From assembly GCA_046733295.1 (NCBI GenBank), contig JBKPOY010000082.1:1-9401 (forward strand): a stretch of 9,401 nucleotides of DNA, read 5' to 3'. Source of the DNA: 13-2-20CM-68-14 sp046733295 (GTDB lineage Bacteria; Actinomycetota; Thermoleophilia; Gaiellales; Gaiellaceae). Both the position numbers and the translations under genes were made by a program. The notes below the pieces were generated by a model. That model was given only the letters and a program-made list of their open reading frames with translations, had not been told where the DNA came from and searched no databases. Below, one piece after another: positions 1 to 7,179 of the stretch; within the stretch, counting starts at the first letter, position 1, and each line of letters starts with the position of its first letter.

Positions 1-794
1 GCACCACCGGCTTCGAGGACGGGCCGCCGGTCGCGACCGGCGCCCAGATCGGGGACTCGGGTAACGCCGTCCACCTGTTCGGGGCGATCTGCGCCGCCCT
101 CTACCAGCGCACGCACACCGGGCGCGGCCAGCGCGTGCAGATCTCGATGCGCGCGGGCATCCTCAACCTCTGCCGCGTGAAGATCCGCGACCAGCAGCGG
201 CTCACGCACGGACCGCTGGCGGAGTACCCGAACAAGGAGTTCGGTGACTTCGTCCCGCGCTCCGGCAACGCGTCCGGCGGCGGGCAGCCCGGGTGGGCCG
301 TGCGCTGCAAGCCGACGACGGAGAAGGGCGCGAACGCCTGGCTGTACGTCGTCATCCAGCCCCCAGTCTGGGAGCCGCTGATGCACAAAATCGGCCGGCC
401 CGATCTGATCGAGAACCCCGACTACGCCACGCCCGAGGCGCGCCTGCCCCACTTGCAGGACATCTTCGACGTGATCGAGAAGTGGACGATCCAGCGGACG
501 AAGTGGGAGGCGTTCGAGGAGCTCAACTCGATCAACGTCCCGTGCGGGCCGGTGCTCAGCACCAAGGACCTGATCGAGGACGAGGGGCTGCGGGCCGAGG
601 GACTGATCGTCGACGTCGACCATCCCGATCGCGGTACGTATTCAACGGTCGGGTGCCCGTTCACGCTGTCGGACTCGCCGGTGGAGGTCGAGCGCTCGCC
701 GCTGCTCGGGGAGCACAGCGCCGAGATCCTGGAGGAGCTGCTCGACATCCAAGAGGGCGAGCTCGAGCGCTTGAGCGCGGCTGGAGCCGTCTGA
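1..794 (+). CDS. frc: Formyl-CoA:oxalate CoA-transferase, C-terminal part (5' truncated by window)
   Basis: Class III (CaiB/BaiF) CoA-transferase, which transfers CoA from formyl-CoA to oxalate to give oxalyl-CoA and formate in the cytoplasm. The open frame is already running at position 3 and gives 263 residues to the TGA at 792-794. By comparison with the Oxalobacter formigenes enzyme recalled from memory, about 150 N-terminal residues lie upstream. The catalytic aspartate (Asp169 there) is present in GDSG at codon 54-56. Other Frc hallmarks are ILNLCRVKIRDQQRL (from about 159), the glycine-rich active-site loop in NASGGGQPGW (about 268-297), GPVLS, TVGCPF and the C-terminal SPLLGEHS. The glycine loop and RDQQRL block argue for formyl-CoA transferase over generic CaiB proteins. 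The CoA donor in vivo could instead be succinyl-CoA or acetyl-CoA, as in the related YfdE/UctC enzymes. The stop overlaps the next ATG by one base (TGATG), implying translational coupling. Confidence 0.9.
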   Translation, partial: TTGFEDGPPVATGAQIGDSGNAVHLFGAICAALYQRTHTGRGQRVQISMRAGILNLCRVKIRDQQRLTHGPLAEYPNKEFGDFVPRSGNASGGGQPGWAVRCKPTTEKGANAWLYVVIQPPVWEPLMHKIGRPDLIENPDYATPEARLPHLQDIFDVIEKWTIQRTKWEAFEELNSINVPCGPVLSTKDLIEDEGLRAEGLIVDVDHPDRGTYSTVGCPFTLSDSPVEVERSPLLGEHSAEILEELLDIQEGELERLSAAGAV

Positions 795-2965
795 TGCAGT
801 CGACGATGACAGAAGCCCGGGGCAGCGCCACCGACCAGGGAGCGGTTCGGGAGGTCCTGGACGCAGTCCGCGCCGAGGGCCGCACCGCCCTGAGCGCGCC
901 TGAAGCCAAGCGGGTCTGTGACGCCTATGGCATCGAGGTGCCGCAGGAGGGCTTGGCCACCTCCGCGGAGGAGGCCGTGAGCCTCGCGGAGGAGATCGGC
1001 TACCCGGTCGTCCTGAAGATCGTCTCGCCCGACATCCTCCACAAGACGGAGGCCAAGGGCGTGCTCGTCGGTCTCAAGGGCTCCGACGAGGTCTCGTCGG
1101 GCTACGAGTCGATCGTCGAGAACGCCAAGGCCTACAAGTCCGACGCGGACATCACCGGCGTCCAGGTGCAGCAGATGCTGTCCGAGGGCCAGGAGGTGCT
1201 CATCGGCGCGGTCACCGATCCGTCGTTCGGACCGGTGATGACGTTCGGCATCGGTGGCGTGCTCGTCGAGGTGCTCCGCGACGTGACGTTCCGGCTCGCC
1301 CCGACGTCGGCCGAGGACGCCGCCGAGATGGTGGACGGCATCCGCGCGGCCGAGGTGCTGAAGGGCGTGCGTGGCGGCGCCGGCGTGGACCGCGCGGCGC
1401 TGGCCGCGATGATCGAGGCGGTCTCGCGGCTCGTGACCGACTTCGAGGAGATCACCGAGGTCGACCTCAATCCGGTGCTCGCCCGCGAGGACGGAGCCAC
1501 GGCGGTGGACGCCCGCTTCGTCGTGTCGTTCGAGGAGACCGACACGACACCGCCCCGGTACTCGCAGGAGGAGATCCTGGAGACGATGACGGCCCTGATG
1601 CAGCCGGGGGCGATCGCGGTCGTGGGCGCCTCGGGCTCCGAGGGGAAGATCGGCAACTCCGTGATGAAGAACCTCGTCAACGGCGGGTTTGAGGGCGAGA
1701 TCTACCCGATCAACCCGAAGTCGGACGAGATCCTTGGCAAGAAGGTCTACGCCGACGTCGACGACCTGCCGGACGGCGTCGACGTCGCTGTGTTCTGCAT
1801 CCCGGCCAAGTTCGTGCCGGACACGCTCACCAAGGTGGGCCAAAAGGGCATCAAGGCCGCGGTGCTGATCCCGTCGGGCTTCGCCGAGACCGGCGAGGAG
1901 GAGCTGCAGAAGGAGCTCCAGCAGAAGGCGCGCGAGGCCGGGGTCCGCTTCATCGGCCCGAACATCTACGGCGTGTACTACACGCCGGGCAACATGAGCG
2001 CGGCCTTCACGACCCCCTATGACGTTAAGGGGCCCGTAGCGCTTGCGTCGCAGAGCGGCGGCATCGGCATGGCCATCCTCGGCTTCAGCCGCACCTCGAA
2101 GCTCGGCGTGTCGGCGATCGTAGGACTCGGCAACAAGGCGGACATCGACGAGGACGACCTGCTCACGTTCTTCGAGCAGGACGAGGCCACGAACTGCGTC
2201 GCCCTGCATATGGAGGACTTGAAAGACGGGCGCGCGTTCGTCGACGTGGCCCAGCGCGTGTCGCAGAAGAAACCGATCGTCGTGCTCAAGGCCGGCGCGA
2301 CGCCGGCCGGCACGAAGGCTGCCGCCTCACACACGGCGGCGCTCGCAGGCGACGACAAGGTCTACGAGGACATTCTCCGCGAGGCCGGCGTCGTCAGGGC
2401 GCGCGGGCTACAGGAGCTGCTCCAGTTCGCCCGCTGCCTGCCGATTCTGCCGACTCCCGCGGGCGAGAACGTAGTGATCATCACGGGCGCGGGGGGCTCA
2501 GGAGTGCTGCTCTCGGACGCCTGCTTCAACAATGGCCTCAAGCTGATGGAGATGCCGGACGACCTCAACGAGGCGTTCATGGAGTTCATCCCGCCCTTCG
2601 GCGCCGCCGGCAACCCCGTAGACATCACGGGGGGCGAGCCCCCCGAGACGTACAAGAAGACGATCGCGCTAGGGCTGGAGGAGGAGCGCATCCACGCCCT
2701 CGTGCTCGGCTACTGGCACACGATCGTGACGCCGCCCATGGTCTTCGCGAAGGTCTGCTCGGAGGTGGTCGAGGAGTACCGGCAGAAGGGAATCGACAAG
2801 CCGGTGGTGGCCTCGCTCGCCGGTGACGTGGAGGTGGAGGAGGCGTCCGAGTACCTGTTCGAGCACGGGATCCCGGCGTATCCCTACACCACGGAGACGC
2901 CGGTGGAGGTGCTGGCGGCCAAGTACCGCTGGGCGCGGATGGCGGGGCTGCTGGACAAAGGATGA
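794..2965 (+). CDS. NDP-forming acyl-CoA synthetase (acetate-CoA ligase, ADP-forming type), beta-alpha fusion
   Basis: A 723-aa single-chain member of the NDP-forming acyl-CoA synthetase superfamily, which interconverts acyl-CoA + ADP + Pi and acid + CoA + ATP through a phosphohistidine. An ATP-grasp (beta) domain occupies about residues 30-250. It contains SPDILHKTEAKGV, whose His83 matches the second, phosphate-shuttling histidine of archaeal ADP-forming acetyl-CoA synthetases. A CoA-binding Rossmann domain follows at about 268-365 (AIAVVGASGSEGKIGNS). The succinyl-CoA-ligase-like domains come next, with the phosphorylated histidine His513 in ASHTAALAG. The acid substrate cannot be read from sequence; beside frc, formate, oxalate or acetate are candidates. 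The domain order (beta first) is the reverse of the commoner alpha-beta single-chain arrangement. Start: ATG 794 overlaps the frc stop and has GGAG about 7 nt upstream; ATG 806 is an alternative. The much longer open frame starting at 293 is only frc read out of frame. Confidence 0.9.
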   Translation: MQSTMTEARGSATDQGAVREVLDAVRAEGRTALSAPEAKRVCDAYGIEVPQEGLATSAEEAVSLAEEIGYPVVLKIVSPDILHKTEAKGVLVGLKGSDEVSSGYESIVENAKAYKSDADITGVQVQQMLSEGQEVLIGAVTDPSFGPVMTFGIGGVLVEVLRDVTFRLAPTSAEDAAEMVDGIRAAEVLKGVRGGAGVDRAALAAMIEAVSRLVTDFEEITEVDLNPVLAREDGATAVDARFVVSFEETDTTPPRYSQEEILETMTALMQPGAIAVVGASGSEGKIGNSVMKNLVNGGFEGEIYPINPKSDEILGKKVYADVDDLPDGVDVAVFCIPAKFVPDTLTKVGQKGIKAAVLIPSGFAETGEEELQKELQQKAREAGVRFIGPNIYGVYYTPGNMSAAFTTPYDVKGPVALASQSGGIGMAILGFSRTSKLGVSAIVGLGNKADIDEDDLLTFFEQDEATNCVALHMEDLKDGRAFVDVAQRVSQKKPIVVLKAGATPAGTKAAASHTAALAGDDKVYEDILREAGVVRARGLQELLQFARCLPILPTPAGENVVIITGAGGSGVLLSDACFNNGLKLMEMPDDLNEAFMEFIPPFGAAGNPVDITGGEPPETYKKTIALGLEEERIHALVLGYWHTIVTPPMVFAKVCSEVVEEYRQKGIDKPVVASLAGDVEVEEASEYLFEHGIPAYPYTTETPVEVLAAKYRWARMAGLLDKG

Positions 2966-2991
2966 GGATCGTCATCTGCTGAGGGAGTAGC

Positions 2992-3007
2992 GGAGGAGGA
3001 GGAGGAG
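2992..3007 (+). promoter_or_regulatory. Reiterated GGA Shine-Dalgarno tract
   Basis: Five tandem GGA units plus G (GGAGGAGGAGGAGGAG) end 5 nt before ATG 3013 of the transporter gene. They offer several overlapping anti-SD registers in the only sizeable gap of the operon (47 nt). The tract fixes the transporter start and suggests strong, independent ribosome loading at this gene. A trinucleotide repeat in an SD can also vary in copy number by slippage. Confidence 0.7.
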
Positions 3008-3012
3008 TTCTC

Positions 3013-4512
3013 ATGGAAGTTGGAGACACCCGCGGCCCCGGTGCGGTCACCGTCGACGAGACTGGTGCAGAGCGCACATGGAGCGCCGGCCGGCTGCCGC
3101 CGATGCCGATCCGAAAGTTGCCCCAGGCGCCGCAGGCCGCGCACATCGTCGGGCCCGCGATGATCCTCGTCGCGCTCGGCGTCGGGCTGGGCGAGACGTT
3201 CCTATGGCCGCGCCTGGTGATCGTGTTCGGCCCGAACATCCGCTGGCTGTTCCTGGTCGGCGTGCTGGTGCAGACGGTCGTCATGCTGGAGATGGCCCGT
3301 TACGCGATGGCGACCGGGGAGTCGATCTTCTTCGGCGCGGCGCGGCTCTTCCAGCCACTCATGTGGCTGTTCTTCCTTTTGGCGATCGCGGTCTACATCT
3401 GGCCCGGGCATATCTCCACCGGCGCCGACGCATTCGAGGAGTTGACCGGCATTTCGTGGCAGCTGTCGGCCTCCATCGGGCTGGTGATCATCGGCGTGAT
3501 GTTCACGCTGGCGAAGTTCGTCTACAACATCGTCGAGGCGGTCCTTACGTTCTTGGTCGGCGTGCTCGTGATCGGCTCAGCGATCACCGCGGCCTTCGTC
3601 GGCAGCCTCGCCGACCTCGGCGACGTGCTGGTCGGCCTGGTGCGCGTCGACTATGGGATCCCGCACGCAGCGGTGACGGAAGCGTGGTTCCCGCTCGTCG
3701 TGGGCGCCATCGCGTTCGCGGGACCGTCCGGGATGCAGCAGATGTGGTACACCCTGTGGCTGCGCGACAAGGGCGCGGGCATGGGCGTCCACATGCCGCG
3801 CGTGCGCGGTCTGCTCCACGCCGGTGAGGAGGAGACAATTCCCGAGACGGGCTCGATGTTCGACGTCGACGACCCGCAGGAGTGGAGCAAGTGGCAGGAG
3901 TGGCGCAAGTGGGTTCGCTACGACGCGCTGCTGCTGTTCTTCGGCATCACGATGCTGGTCACGATCATCTTCACGGTCATGGCCATGCACGCCGCGGAGG
4001 TCAGCACCGAGGCGAAGGACCAGCTAATCAACGGGGAGCGCGACACGGCGCTGCTCGCCATGCGCGACGCGTTCGCCGACAAGGCCGAGATCATCGGCAC
4101 GCTGTTCTTCTGTTTCATCTCGCTGGTCGGCTGGAAGGCAAGCGTGGGCCTTTTCGACGCGTTCGCCCGAGGTCAGTCGGACATGACGTACTACTTCATG
4201 CCGGGCGCGAGGCGGTTCAAGATCTCGTACCTGTACGCGTTCTTCCTATGGGGCGTGATCGCCTTCGGGATCGCGATCATCCTGTTCGGCCCGGTCGACG
4301 GGCCGGAGGGGATCCTGAACATTCTCGCGTTCATGTCCACGTTCATCATGGGGGCGTACTGCCTGACACTGGCGGCGGCGAACCGGATGCTGCTGCCGAA
4401 GAAGCTCCAGCCAGGGTGGTGGGTCACCATCGTGCTGATATTCGGCGGGCTCGCCTACATCGGCCTGCTCCTGTACAGCACAATCAAGTTCGGAGTGACC
4501 GACCTCGGCTGA
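3013..4512 (+). CDS. Nramp-related 11-TM transporter lacking canonical metal-site motifs
   Basis: A 499-aa polytopic inner-membrane protein with an Nramp-like (APC/LeuT-fold) pattern. About 45 polar N-terminal residues precede eleven hydrophobic segments near 46-66, 76-95, 116-131, 152-170, 174-198, 226-247, 304-327, 360-381, 406-427, 434-456 and 469-489. Segment 1 reads GPAMILVALGVGLGETFLWP, where true Nramp metal transporters have DPGN. Segment 6 reads AFAGPSGMQQMWY, where they have the MPH motif. The metal-binding Asp, Asn and Met-Pro-His are therefore missing, with Glu61 and Gln242/Gln243 nearby instead. A long, Trp-rich, charged loop (about 250-303) separates segments 6 and 7. The fold assignment is fair; the substrate is unknown. 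Context between CoA-ester enzymes makes a carboxylate such as oxalate or formate an option, and Mg2+ (as in other divergent Nramp relatives) another. The stop overlaps the next ATG (TGATG), pairing it with the downstream membrane protein. Confidence 0.8.
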   Translation: MEVGDTRGPGAVTVDETGAERTWSAGRLPPMPIRKLPQAPQAAHIVGPAMILVALGVGLGETFLWPRLVIVFGPNIRWLFLVGVLVQTVVMLEMARYAMATGESIFFGAARLFQPLMWLFFLLAIAVYIWPGHISTGADAFEELTGISWQLSASIGLVIIGVMFTLAKFVYNIVEAVLTFLVGVLVIGSAITAAFVGSLADLGDVLVGLVRVDYGIPHAAVTEAWFPLVVGAIAFAGPSGMQQMWYTLWLRDKGAGMGVHMPRVRGLLHAGEEETIPETGSMFDVDDPQEWSKWQEWRKWVRYDALLLFFGITMLVTIIFTVMAMHAAEVSTEAKDQLINGERDTALLAMRDAFADKAEIIGTLFFCFISLVGWKASVGLFDAFARGQSDMTYYFMPGARRFKISYLYAFFLWGVIAFGIAIILFGPVDGPEGILNILAFMSTFIMGAYCLTLAAANRMLLPKKLQPGWWVTIVLIFGGLAYIGLLLYSTIKFGVTDLG

Positions 4513-5126
4513 TGGGGGTGTTCCGAGTAGCACGACCAATGGCGCTGTCGTCCGAGGAGGGGCCGCTCGCCACGCCCTGGGGCATCCTCAGCTGGTCCCA
4601 GGTGCTGGAGATGTCTCTACCGGGGGCGCTCATCGGGCTCATCGGCGGCTTGATCGCGGGGGGGCTGGCCGCGGCCGGCGGCCTCTCCCCCGTTGTCGTG
4701 GTGGTGATTGGGCTCGGTCTGGCGCTGCCGCTCGCGTTGGTGGGGGCGGTCTACGAGCTGCTGCTCGCCACGGGCAAGTTCCCACTGGGCACGCTGGCGC
4801 CGGCGGCGCTCCTGTGGGCGATCGCGTTCCCGCCGATCCGCGTGGCCCACGCCGCGATCACGGACCTCGTCGCCGGCGACTCGGTGGCGGTGCCGCATGG
4901 CTGGGCAGCCTTCGTCGCCTATCAGGTGCTCGTGGCCGTCCCGTTCGCCATCGGCTTCTGGTGGCTGCACGAGAACTTCGCGGCGCGGTGGTGGTTCCAC
5001 ATCCGTGAGAGGAACCCTGTAGCGGATCACTTCGTCCGGGTGCAACTCAACTACGCGGTCGCTGCCGAGGAGGAGAAGGAGCGGCGGCGGGCACGCGCGC
5101 AGGCGCGCCGCGCAAAGCGCCGGTAA
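4512..5126 (+). CDS. Four-TM membrane protein of unknown function, coupled to the transporter
   Basis: A 204-aa protein I do not recognise. The ATG at 4512 shares its A with the transporter stop; ATG 4539 is an alternative start. Hydrophobic segments lie at about 35-57 (Gly/Ala-rich), 61-87, 93-116 and 132-153. A soluble tail follows with aromatic clusters (FWWLHENF, RWWFHIRERNP). The last 19 residues are almost entirely Glu, Lys, Arg and Ala, which by the positive-inside rule should be cytoplasmic and probably form a charged helix. Strict translational coupling to the Nramp-like gene and a 9-nt gap to sucC suggest an accessory or stabilising subunit of that transporter; this is inference from position. 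GC-rich third positions match its neighbours, so it is a genuine gene. Confidence 0.8.
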   Translation: MGVFRVARPMALSSEEGPLATPWGILSWSQVLEMSLPGALIGLIGGLIAGGLAAAGGLSPVVVVVIGLGLALPLALVGAVYELLLATGKFPLGTLAPAALLWAIAFPPIRVAHAAITDLVAGDSVAVPHGWAAFVAYQVLVAVPFAIGFWWLHENFAARWWFHIRERNPVADHFVRVQLNYAVAAEEEKERRRARAQARRAKRR

Positions 5127-5135
5127 GGAGACCAC

Positions 5136-6299
5136 ATGGACCTGCTCGAGTACCAGGGAAAGCAGGTGTTCGCCAGGCACGGCGTCCCGGTGCCATCCGG
5201 GCGTCCGGCCGAAACCGTCGAGGAGGCCGTGACCGCGGCCGATGCGATCGGCTACCCGTGCGTTGTGAAGGCCCAGGTGCAGATCGGCGGACGCGGCAAG
5301 CTCGGCGGGATCAAGGTGGCCAATGGGCGGGAGGAGGCGCGCCAGCACGCCGACGCGATCCTGGGCATGGACATCCGCGGCTTGCGCGTGCATGAGGTGT
5401 GGATCGAGGAGGCGTCGGAGATCGAGGCCGAGTACTACGCGTCGATCGTCTTCGATCGCAGCGCCAGGGCGCCGCTGATCATGCTCTCGACCAAGGGCGG
5501 CATGGACATCGAGCAGGTCGCCGAGGAGGACCCGGACGCGATCGCCAGCCTGCACGTCGACCCCCTGCTCGGCTATCAGGAGTTCCACGGGCGCTGGCTT
5601 GCATTCGAGGCCGGCGTCGACGGCGACCTCGTGCGGCCGCTCACCGCAATGTTGGCGAAGCTGTACGAGACGTTCGTGGCCGAGGACGCGATGCTGATCG
5701 AGGTCAATCCGCTGATCGTCACTCCCGATCGGGAGCTTCGCGCGCTCGACGCCAAGGTGACGCTCGACGGCAACGCGCTGTTCCGTCACCCGGACAACGC
5801 CGCGCTTCGCAACCCCTCGGCTGAGGATCCGCAGGAGCAGATGGCCAAGGAGCGCGGCCTCATCTACGTCAAGCTCGACGGGGACATCGGCATCCTCGGC
5901 AACGGGGCGGGACTCGTGATGTCGACGCTCGACGTGGTGGCCCAGGCCGGCGGCCGTCCGGCCAACTTCCTCGACGCCGGGGGCGGCTCCAAGGCAGACG
6001 CGATCGTCGCCGCGGTCGAGGTGATCCTCTCGAACGAGAAGGTCAAGGCGGTGCTGTTCAACATCTTCGGTGGGATCACCCGCTGCGACGAGGTGGCCAA
6101 GGGACTGATCGAAGCCTTCGAGCAGGTGCGGCCCCAGGTGCCTTTCGTGGTACGCCTCGACGGGACGAACGACGAGGAGGGGCGCCGGCTGCTGGCCGAC
6201 GCCCAGCTGCCCAACCTCGAGGTCGAGGCGACGATGCTCGAGGCGGCGGAGCGAGTGGTCGCGCTCGCCGCGGCCAGCCCGACCCTTCAGGCGCGATGA
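5136..6299 (+). CDS. sucC: Succinate-CoA ligase (ADP/GDP-forming), beta subunit
   Basis: A 387-aa beta subunit of succinyl-CoA synthetase, the full usual length. It binds the nucleotide and, with SucD, interconverts succinyl-CoA + NDP + Pi and succinate + CoA + NTP. It begins with the family signature MDLLEYQGKQ and has the ATP-grasp segment VKAQVQIGGRGKLGGIK (44-60). Asn191 in EVNPL and Asp205 in ALDAK have the same 14-residue spacing as the Mg2+ ligands Asn199/Asp213 of E. coli SucC. The C-terminal ligase signature FNIFGGITRCDEVA is intact. AAGGAG at 5125-5130, 5 nt before the ATG, supports the start. The malate-CoA ligase MtkA is a homologue and cannot be wholly excluded, but the sequence reads like a housekeeping actinobacterial SucC. 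Its place in an frc operon suggests a supply of succinyl-CoA to the CoA-transferase, or simply a TCA-cycle gene pair in this locus. Confidence 0.93.
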   Translation: MDLLEYQGKQVFARHGVPVPSGRPAETVEEAVTAADAIGYPCVVKAQVQIGGRGKLGGIKVANGREEARQHADAILGMDIRGLRVHEVWIEEASEIEAEYYASIVFDRSARAPLIMLSTKGGMDIEQVAEEDPDAIASLHVDPLLGYQEFHGRWLAFEAGVDGDLVRPLTAMLAKLYETFVAEDAMLIEVNPLIVTPDRELRALDAKVTLDGNALFRHPDNAALRNPSAEDPQEQMAKERGLIYVKLDGDIGILGNGAGLVMSTLDVVAQAGGRPANFLDAGGGSKADAIVAAVEVILSNEKVKAVLFNIFGGITRCDEVAKGLIEAFEQVRPQVPFVVRLDGTNDEEGRRLLADAQLPNLEVEATMLEAAERVVALAAASPTLQAR

Positions 6300-7171
6300 G
6301 CATCCTCGTCGACCGCGAGACGCGCCTGTGCGTGTCTGGGGTCACCGGGCGTGAGGGCACCTTCCACGCGCTCAACAACAAGCGCTACGGCACGAATGTG
6401 GTGTCCGGCGTGACGCCCGGCAAGGCCGGTCAGCAGGTCGACGGCATTCCCGTATTCGACTCCTTTCGCCAGGCGGTCGAGGAAACGGACGCCAACGCCG
6501 CGATGGTGTTTGTGCCAGCACGCTTCGCCGCTGACTCGATCCTCGAGGCCGCCGCAGCCGGGATCCGCACGATCGTCGCCATCACCGAGGGTATTCCGGC
6601 GCACGACGAGCTGCGCGTGAGTACCCACCTGGACCGGCTCGGCGACGTGCGGCTGATCGGCCCGAACTGCCCGGGCGTGCTGTCGCCGGGCAAGGCCAAC
6701 GTCGGGATCATCCCGGCCGACTTCTTCCAGGAGGGCAACGTCGGCGTCGTATCGCGCTCGGGCACGCTGACCTACCAGATCGGTAACGAGCTCGCCCAGC
6801 GCGGGTTCGGCAACTCGTCGATCGTGGGCATCGGCGGCGACCCGGTCCCCGGCCAGAGCTTTATCGACGTGCTCGAGCTGTTCGAGGCCGACCCGGAGAC
6901 CGAGCTCATGGTGATGAGCGGCGAGATAGGCGGCTCGGCGGAGGAGGAGGCGGCGGAGTTCATCGCCGACAACGTCTCGAAGCCGGTGGTCGCGTACATC
7001 GCCGGCTTCACTGCGCCAGCCGGAAAGACCATGGGCCACGCCGGGGCGATCGTGTCCGGGTCCAAGGGCACTGCGGCGGCCAAGGCCGAGGCGCTGGAGG
7101 CCGCCGGCGTACGAGTCGGGCGCACGCCCACCGAGGTGTCGGAGATCGTTGTCGAGAGCCTCGACGACTAA
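6296..7171 (+). CDS. sucD: Succinate-CoA ligase, alpha subunit
   Basis: A 291-aa alpha subunit of succinyl-CoA synthetase, of normal length. It binds CoA and carries the phosphohistidine. The N-terminal Rossmann CoA-binding domain starts with LCVSGVTGREGTFH and includes VSGVTPGKAGQ. GPNCPGVLSP and SRSGTLTYQ are standard SucD landmarks. The active-site histidine is His248 in TMGHAGAI (codon 7037-7039), equivalent to His246 of the E. coli enzyme. The ATG overlaps the sucC stop by 4 nt (ATGA), the usual coupling for this heteromer. The gene ends with TAA at 7169-7171, inside the Shine-Dalgarno of the next gene. Confidence 0.94.
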   Translation: MSILVDRETRLCVSGVTGREGTFHALNNKRYGTNVVSGVTPGKAGQQVDGIPVFDSFRQAVEETDANAAMVFVPARFAADSILEAAAAGIRTIVAITEGIPAHDELRVSTHLDRLGDVRLIGPNCPGVLSPGKANVGIIPADFFQEGNVGVVSRSGTLTYQIGNELAQRGFGNSSIVGIGGDPVPGQSFIDVLELFEADPETELMVMSGEIGGSAEEEAAEFIADNVSKPVVAYIAGFTAPAGKTMGHAGAIVSGSKGTAAAKAEALEAAGVRVGRTPTEVSEIVVESLDD

Positions 7172-7179
7172 GGAAGGTG

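Noticed and set aside
422..2209. 595-codon minus-strand open frame opposite frc and the acyl-CoA synthetase
   Set aside because: It mirrors two confidently identified plus-strand genes, and its Arg/His/Asp/Leu-rich translation is typical of an antisense frame in high-GC DNA. No domain is recognisable.
3013..4512. Canonical MntH-type Mn2+/Fe2+ transporter
   Set aside because: The defining DPGN and MPH motifs are missing, so only the fold-level assignment is kept.
4617..5789. 390-codon minus-strand open frame opposite the four-TM gene and sucC
   Set aside because: Low-complexity Arg/Asp/His-rich translation antisense to genuine genes; no start context or family.
5136..7171. Malate-CoA ligase (mtkAB) of the serine cycle
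   Set aside because: Homologous and plausible in an oxalotroph, but the sequence wording and lengths fit ordinary actinobacterial SucC/SucD, and no other serine-cycle gene is seen.
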